From positions 154,001-218,000 of the forward strand of contig JANFOE010000584.1 in the NCBI GenBank assembly GCA_025667525.1: DNA of 64,000 nt, written 5' to 3'. This DNA comes from Glebionis coronaria (Eukaryota; Streptophyta; Magnoliopsida; Asterales; Asteraceae). A program made the translations under genes and the position numbers. The notes beneath the pieces are model-generated. The model saw only the letters and a list, made by a program, of their open reading frames with translations, did no database searches and was not told where the DNA came from. Positions within the stretch are counted from its first letter, which is position 1. The number at the start of each line of letters is the position of its first letter. Below, one piece after another: positions 57,510 to 64,000 of this stretch.

Positions 57510-57529
57510 AAACATTGAGGACAATGTTT
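57510..57529 (+). other. AthB copy of the conserved AGGA-loop hairpin
   Basis: AAACATTGAGGACAATGTTT, identical to the AthA and AthC copies, and followed 4 bases later by a polypurine-like tract. Confidence 0.8.
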
Positions 57530-58094
57530 GGTTTTAGCATGGGGGAGTCAATCAATATAATCGCTTGCATTTGCTTTTGTCGTGTCCAAACGTATGTTTT
57601 CCTCATTTTTCAATAAAATTTTAAATTTTTTGTGTAATTTTTTAAACAAAATAAGTGTTTTTGACACGAATGTAGGCTTTTAATAAGAATAGTTTTTGAC
57701 TCGACTTGGTTTTTAACCTTAGCTTTTCCTTAACGTATTTGAATTAAGTTTTGCTAGGCTATTATATAGGGAGCTTTAAAACGCGAAAGTCTTAATTCAT
57801 ATGAGTTAAGAACAAGAACTTTTCACAAGCTCCTATAATTGATCCTAGAAAGTCGTCTATCAAGGGAACTTTAAAACGCAAATTCTAAAACTTGCAAAAG
57901 TATAAGAAGTTGCAAGATCCTATAGATGACTTGAAAACACAAAACTTTGATTTAATAGGCTAAGTATCCATTGTTGGAGAACAAGAGATGATAGAGCCAA
58001 TTATAAGTGTGGTATTCTTTCGGGAATTTATGTGAGTGAATTATGAGCCTATTCTCCCATCACTTGTTAATAAATTTTAATTGCAATAAATAAT

Positions 58095-58820
58095 GTTGAA
58101 CGATTTGAAAAGTTACTTAGCTTCTAGCCCAAGATCGTTTAGAAGTTGCTCGGTATGGATTAGAGTTCATAGCCAAGGCATAACTTATTGAAGCGGGAAG
58201 CGAAGATTGGCGAGTCCAAAAAGGTCCTAACAAGACATGAGGGCTATGTTTTATTGCTAAAGATCTCAAGTGATGTGAAGACTCATTTATCAAAAATCAA
58301 TATGAAGGATCGAGACACACGACGAAAAGCAAATTACTCCCAAAAAGTCATGGAGAAGTCTATCCAAAAAGACCAAAATAAGGTATGAGGATAAATGAAG
58401 CCAAGTTCAAAAAGGAGGCGAATCGTTGTTAATCAAAATCCCAAGTAAAGATTGGAGAAAAATGAAGAAGTCGTGGTCCAAGTATGAATCTCTCAAAACT
58501 TCAAGTGAAGAAATATTATGAAGAGAAGACCATTATTTCGTGAGCGTCTCTCAAGATTGGAAGTATTAAGTCATTGCCAAATATCGATCCGAGAAAGGTC
58601 TCAAATCGCGAAACAAGTTATGCCAAGATATGAACTTTATGAAGTCTCGAGAAGCAGTTTTAAAAGATTTTGTCCTTTAGCTAACTATTGATTAAATCGT
58701 TCACTTTATTTTCGTCTTAATAAATTATCGAAATAAGTCAACAATGCATCTTCGTGATCATTTAAGACAACAATAAAATATAAGAGATACACCTAGGAAT
58801 AAGGGAGTCTAAGTGAATAA
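58095..58820 (+). other. AthB copy of the conserved non-coding block
   Basis: Counterpart of 5085-5840 of AthA, in the same order and about the same distance from the hairpin, with only short indels. Confidence 0.75.
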
Positions 58821-59064
58821 TTGGCCCACATGAATTCGTGTTAGTCTACCAACTTATAATAACAATGATCTTGTTTTTGCACTTGGCATGGAGAAGTGAA
58901 AAGTCGGGGACGATGAATCTATTCGAGTTTTATGATCCTAAAAGTTATTTTTCGAATAATGAAAGCAATACATTATGTCTTTGCAAAAATAAAGTGTCAA
59001 AAAGTTGAATAATGGTGTAGTCATAGTTTTATTTTATCATTGCGTGAGGACACGGCAATTGCTT

Positions 59065-59078
59065 AGCATGGGGGAATT
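59065..59078 (+). other. AthB polypurine tract
   Basis: AGCATGGGGGAATT directly precedes the 3' LTR start TGATATGAG. Confidence 0.85.
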
Positions 59079-61519
59079 TGATATGAGTGTTTTTACTCAT
59101 ATCATTTATAGCTTAAAACATTGAAATTATGCTCATAATGTATCAATTATGCCTTTTGTTTGTATATTTCTTGTTTCCATGTGTGTAGGTACCAAAATCG
59201 TGAAAACCGACGAAAACCGACACGAGATTGAGGAAAAGATTGGAGAGGCCAAAATCGAGCTCGACAATAGTTGATTTAATAAATTTGCAAGTTAATGGGC
59301 AAAGTGGGACCCACATTTGGAAAATGGGCTCAAAAGCCCATTTAAGTTTCAAATTAAATCATTTAGGAGTTTAAAAAATCCATTAGGCCTAAAAGTGGAA
59401 GGAGCACACACGGATGGAGTATTGGAATGGGCTCCAAGCCCATTTACTGAATTAAAATGAAACGATGGAAATGATCTGATGGGCCTAGGGTTTCCTTTTT
59501 CTACTTCATACGTTTATTTAAAAAACGTAAACTTTTTTCACCCATTTGTTTATCTTCTCACACGTCACCCATTAAATATTATACGTCCCATTCACAACCT
59601 CACAACCACTCACACATTATTAATAAAACTTTCGATGATTTCTAAGTATCATCTTCTTCCCCACCTCCTTTTCACCCTAAAACCAGTCACCTTATTCACT
59701 GTTAAAAAAACCCTAGCTTAATAAAAAGTCATTTTTACAAAGGGCTTTTTATATATTCCGTTAATTCACTCGAAAAGGAAATAAAACCCCCCATTTTAAG
59801 GAAGAGAAGGAGTGTAACGAGAATGCTACGTGGCTGATTTTCAGTGGAGGAGACACCTCACATCTCTTAATCCTCCAATCAAAACTCTTAAAAGAAACAC
59901 AACTAGCACACGGATGCCACGTTGGCGATCCGTGTGCTATTTGAAGTCATCTCAGCCGTATATTTGATGAAAGAGAAGAAGATTAGAGATCAAGGGCTAC
60001 AAAATCAAAAGGAATATCCCCTCGGATATTCGGATATTCGCAGAGAGATGCCTTTTGGGGGGGGGGGGGGGGGGGGCTATAAATACCCCCAGATTTCTTG
60101 TGTAAAGTATTCCAATTTTTACTTAGAGTTATTATGCTAAAATAGGTGTAGAATAAAATGTAGATTTCTTTTCTGTCGAATTGTAATCATCTTGGTTCTT
60201 AATAAAATTTATTTCTGTTTAAATATATTCGTGTTTTAATTTGATTCAGTATTGCAATTTATCTCTAAATCTATTTATGTTATAATAATAATGCTCAAGT
60301 TATTTGATTAAGCTTCATCATAGCTTTAGTTAAATAATTAAGTATAAGATTGGGAGTAAACTTTCCCAACTGGAAAGTTTTAAAAAAATCAGTTCGTTGG
60401 AAAAAGAAGATGGTTCGAATGATGATTGTTGATGATTCGAATGGTTAATGGTGTTATGGTGGTCGCGGTTTATTGTTCTTAAGGTTGCTCAGCGCACACC
60501 TTCTCCTCAGAGGTTGACTTCAAAAAGGTGCATTCTATTCTTACTTTAATTGTTTATGTTAATTTTGAAAGTGTGTTATTAGGTTAAAATTGTTTCAAAG
60601 TTTTTGTGAAGATGGTTAAGACTGTTAGATTTGATAATATTAATATCTGCGTATTTTAGTTTGAGAGTTTATAAGATTGTTTTTGGATATAGCATGCTGA
60701 ATGATGCTGAATAATTGATTAGTGTTTGATGATCATTGCTGAATCTGTTGATAAAGTCTGAATGTTTGAGAGTCAGTTGTTCTGCCAGTTAGTTTCTTTG
60801 GTTGCTTTTGTTCTTATTGACTAGATCTGTGGCTTTCTACTTAAATGATACAGGATTTTGTTGGTTTAACAGCCGAAAGTATAATCTGATAAATTAGTTT
60901 GCTGAGTTATAATTGCCTTTTTGATGATATGTTTTTTTTTACATCTGTTTGTTAAGTTGAAATATATTTTTACTGCATTTACTGCTGAAAGATGTTATTC
61001 CTGATTTTTATTAGCTGCATAATTTTATCATATGGATTTGAACTGCGTGCTTGCTGAATAGTTTTCAGTTTGGATTTTGAACTTTAATTTGATGATGTTT
61101 TTGATCCTGATTACTATGATTGCTATCACCTTTGGTATGTCTTCTGATATTTAGCTACTTAGGATTTATTTTAGGTATTCTGTTATTGCTGTATTAGAAT
61201 TTGGATGACTGTTTGATTTGCTTTGATCTGTTAAGTTTTAGATAGTTTATCCTGTGTTTGCTTTAATCCGTGATTTAAATTGTTTGAGTAGTATAAAATT
61301 TCTGAATTAGCTTACTACTTGAATCTGGCTGGTTAGTTCTTGGTGGTTTATTTAAGTTCTGTTGATTTGTTGTTCAAGCAATCAGCTTATCAGATCCAAC
61401 TGATCTGATAAGTTCAGAAGCTGTTTCCTAGCAGCTATAAGCTATTAAGCTTCATAAAGTTACTTGTAACTGGTATCTTACTTAAACTGTCTAAAAAGTT
61501 AAAAATTCCAAAAACTTGT

Positions 61520-61589
61520 CCATGGCAAGGTTCGAACCCGTGACCTCACGGATGTTTGTCCAATGTGTTAACCAAATGAGCTAACTGGC
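61520..61589 (-). repeat. tRNA-like sequence in AthB 3' LTR
   Basis: Identical in sequence to 52451-52520 as far as I can read, with the same A- and B-box-like motifs on the minus strand. Confidence 0.65.
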
Positions 61590-62078
61590 TTATTTAGTTT
61601 TACTTTCATTTATAAGATTAATATAGCTTAGTTGAATCTGGCAGTATTTTACTTTCATTCGTCTAGATTAATTGTAATAAATAAATAGTTTCAATAGTAA
61701 ACTAAATAATATAATAAATATAAAAAATGTTTTTATTAATTTTTAATATTAGTTTGTTATTATTTTAGGTTTAAATAAAATATAGTTTTAAAATAGATTA
61801 GGTTTAAAAGTATTTTTCAAATAAACTTAATTAGTTTTACAAAAGTTAATTAGATTTTATTTTAAATAGTTTAAAAGTTATTTTTATTAAATAGATTTAC
61901 TTTTATAGATTATTAAATAGTTTTATATTTTTAAATAGAGTTTTATTTTTAAGTAATTAATTGTTTATTAAAATTTTTAGCGGGGTTTAACGATTCATGC
62001 ACTTTAGGATAACTTTAGATAGCTTAAAATTCGTAGATTTTAATTGTAGTTTAAAAACCACAAACCAATTCAAATCAA

Positions 62079-62816
62079 CTAGCCGGGTACCCGCGCAAAG
62101 CGGCGGCGGGTATCTGTGACTATATTTTGAGGCAAACGAATGATTTATGATAAAAAAATCACTGCACATTCAACACGATCGGCGCAACACACAATTGTTT
62201 TATAAGGTATTAAGATTTAGATATAGATTTGTTTGAAGAGAGATTACATGGACTATGTGTGGGTTTTTTTGTTGGTTGTTTATGTATCCCGTTGATTCTT
62301 TTTTCCGAATTTACCATGAAAACCGACCACAATCGAACCAAAAACATAACCATAAATTGACGGGGACGAAAGTGGTGATGTCACAAAACGCACAAAAACA
62401 ACACTAATTATCGAAATATTCGGCTGTGTTTGTGACGACGATAGTTTAGTTGGTAATGATTTTGTTCTTGATAGAATAAGCAAACAAAAGCAAGATGTTG
62501 TAGTGTATGAATGAATTTCTTGTTAGGGTATATATAGAATGCAAGGAAAATGGCTGCTGTTATTACAAATTGGGCTGTTACAATTTCAAGTTTAAATTCT
62601 ATAATGTTTAAATAAATTGTTATAAACTTGACATTAATTTCTAAAATGTTCAAATAGGCTTTAATGATAAAATAAAATGTTATAATAGTATGTATTTAAT
62701 AAGTATGAAGAGGCTTTGAAAGTCATGCTTTTTTCTTTTAATAGAAATGTTTTTTGCTTAAACTTTTTAAGACTTCCTTTTATAGGAAGTGATAAATGCT
62801 TTATAAAGTATTTAGA
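62079..62816 (-). mobile_element. Non-autonomous Helitron in AthB 3' LTR
   Basis: On the minus strand it starts TCTAAATAC and ends CTAG, inserted between A and T. Just before the end is a hairpin with 7-bp arms (TACCCGC at 62088-62094 and GCGGGTA at 62106-62112), followed by CCGG and CTAG. Removing it restores the sequence of the 5' LTR apart from one substitution. At 738 bp with no Rep/helicase ORF, it is non-autonomous. Small ORFs inside (for example 62280-62483) are not recognisable. Confidence 0.9.
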
Positions 62817-62993
62817 TTGTCCAAATCAAAGCAAAACGTCTCAAATTCATAAGGTTTTCGTGTACAACGAACTTGGTTCACTCACGTGTTTAATCGTATC
62901 CGTCTTTGACTTATTTTTGGTTAATTACTTTTTCCTAAAGGTAATTACCTAAATTTATCCTATAACGTATATGTGTTAATCCACGATACATCA

Positions 62994-62998
62994 GTAAC
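62994..62998 (+). repeat. AthB right target-site duplication
   Basis: GTAAC, matching 50007-50011. Confidence 0.93.
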
Positions 62999-63242
62999 CA
63001 TAGGCGTTTTGATTCGTTTCATCGTCTTGATTATTATCACAATAATAAGACGAATCATTCGACGAATAAAACGAAGACGATTGGTGACCTTGGTCGTATG
63101 ATTGAAATCCGTCACCATTGTTGTTTTGAGGAGAGTTGTAGATATAACCCTCCCTTCCTCCTAAGATCTCGCAATTATAACAATTACCACCATCGGGCGG
63201 TCCTCCACAATATGGACACGAATAGTAACCATCATTCGACAT
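62999..63242 (-). pseudogene. AthC ORF, start (split by AthB)
   Basis: The start of the AthC ORF, reading MSNDGYYSCPYCGGPP on the minus strand. Cysteine pairs CPYC and CYNC begin the knuckle-like series, followed by a glycine/asparagine/serine/tyrosine-rich stretch and YYCDNNQDDE. The frame runs into the target site and resumes in phase at 50006. An upstream ATG at 63278 is in frame, but the ATG at 63242 is chosen because its surroundings align with the gag start of AthB at 53859. Confidence 0.75.
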
Positions 63243-64000
63243 GATGTAACGCGAAAATCGTAATCGAGAATTAAACAAATTAGAGGGTTCAAGAAGAGAA
63301 TTATGAAAATAGAGGGAAAATGAGAAGATTATTTTTGTGTTTTTGGTTTTTTAATTTTTTTGGAATTTTGGGTGTATTACGTAGAAATTAATCTACAAAA
63401 ACTATCCACTAATCAAAGGTCTCGATTAATGAATCCAAGAAGAATGAAGGTAATTACGTGAAGTAAAAACCCTCGTCGACTTTGAAACGTTGGCGGAACG
63501 CCAAAACGTTTCGAGGTTCAATAATTAAAACTCACAAAAATAGATTAATAATACTTGATGTGGCAAACCCCTAATAGATCGTCACTTTCAAAATACGCAC
63601 AAGCGAGCGGAGAAAACGAGGCGGCGCGAAGCACTTAAGAGCCTTTTTTCCTTAGGTCGTGAAATACAACCGCCTTATACCCACCTTATAGTTTGTATTT
63701 ATCGAGATTAAACCAATTAAGAGTATTTATCTATTTTGCCTTTGACTTTCGTTTGAGTTCGATACAACAATAGTGACCGGAACGCTCAACTATTGAGGTG
63801 CGATTTCTCGCGTATTTGGATAATTATTGTGTATTAGTTGTTCTATGTAAATACAATATATTATGCACAATAAAAACGAGAAAACGATTTTGTGTTAATA
63901 GAGTTCTATTTAACACTATTTATTTTTATGACTAATAGTATAGAAAAATAAAAAGAAATATTTACGATAAAAACGTAAACACTCAAACAAACACGATAAA
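63243..64000 (-). other. AthC 5' leader (5' LTR beyond the window)
   Basis: No gene. The section 63745-63455 on the minus strand aligns with the AthB leader at 53390-53730. The PBS and 5' LTR are not reached within the window. Confidence 0.7.

Larger units (their letters stand above)
57144..59064 (+). other. AthB 3' non-coding region
   Basis: No ORF. It starts with the shared post-stop motif (GACTCGGTGAACAAAAACGAG at 57168), then the hairpin 57510-57529, an internal polypurine-like tract TTTAGCATGGGGGAG (57533-57547), the conserved block at 58095-58820 shared with AthA, and the PPT. Confidence 0.75.
50012..62993 (+). mobile_element. AthB: complete non-autonomous Athila-like retrotransposon
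   Basis: 12,982 bp with 3175-bp and 3177-bp LTRs (after removing the Helitron), GTAAC target duplications, a tRNA-Asp-type PBS and a PPT. It encodes gag and protease followed by an acidic domain, but no RT, RNase H or integrase, so it must rely on enzymes from a relative. It is inserted in the AthC ORF. About 30 substitutions between the LTRs by hand count (about 1%) indicate a recent insertion. Confidence 0.95.
59079..62993 (+). repeat. AthB 3' LTR, interrupted by a Helitron
   Basis: 3915 bp, or 3177 without the 738-bp insertion at 62079-62816. Otherwise it is collinear with 50012-53186. Differences include a longer G run (20 against 16) and scattered substitutions. Confidence 0.95.

Noticed and set aside
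62280..62653. Gene fragment captured by the Helitron
   Set aside because: Small ORFs on the minus strand show no recognisable domain. Capture is possible but unsupported without a search.

Overview
The window is plant nuclear repeat DNA. I see no host gene that I can support. Everything recognisable belongs to LTR retrotransposons plus one Helitron, inserted into one another. The AT-rich background, very long LTRs, Athila-type gag-pol, Tekay-type chromovirus remnants, and Ty1/copia elements with large extra ORFs after pol all point to a eudicot. The protein styles resemble what I recall from Asteraceae (Tanacetum/Artemisia-like) genomes. That family call is an inference from memory and was not tested by a search.

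Layout, left to right. (1) 1-8672: the 3' half of an Athila-type element, AthA (+ strand): end of gag, full pol, long non-coding tail, then an LTR from 6171. An inverted piece of a different Athila LTR ends at 8672. (2) 8673-10433 and 28508-31883: a decayed Tekay-type chromovirus, TekA. Its pol is split by (3) an 18,074-bp copia element, CopE (10434-28507), with 321-bp LTRs, 5-bp target duplications TAACC, gag with premature stops, an intact 1155-codon pol and a 1311-codon accessory frame downstream. (4) 31884-41304: a minus-strand copia element, CopD, with its 3' LTR, a related accessory frame, pol and part of gag, cut at its 5' side by (5) a minus-strand chromovirus LTR (TekB, 41305-42595). 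(6) 42596 to beyond 64000: a minus-strand Athila-like element, AthC, with a 4.0-kb LTR. In place of gag-pol it carries an ORF of zinc-knuckle-like motifs plus an acidic tail. (7) 50012-62993: a complete Athila-like element, AthB, inserted in that ORF with GTAAC target duplications. It has gag and protease followed by an acidic domain, and no reverse transcriptase or integrase. (8) 62079-62816: a 738-bp Helitron inside the AthB 3' LTR.

How the parts relate. AthA could in principle have supplied pol, although it now has stops. AthB and AthC lack pol, yet share with AthA a conserved hairpin, polypurine tracts and a conserved 3' non-coding block. AthB and AthC also share a 5' leader and an acidic protein domain with SNPLF and FDPGI motifs. 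This is the pattern expected of non-autonomous partners mobilised in trans. The two copia elements, whose LTRs are unrelated, carry homologous accessory ORFs after pol. The accessory ORFs, the pol-less Athila partners with their replacement domain, and the conserved RNA-like blocks are the most interesting material here.

Insertion order inferred from nesting: TekA is older than CopE and CopD; CopD is older than TekB; AthC is older than AthB; AthB is older than the Helitron. CopE LTRs differ at 3 of 321 sites and AthB LTRs at about 1% of sites by my hand count, so both insertions are recent.
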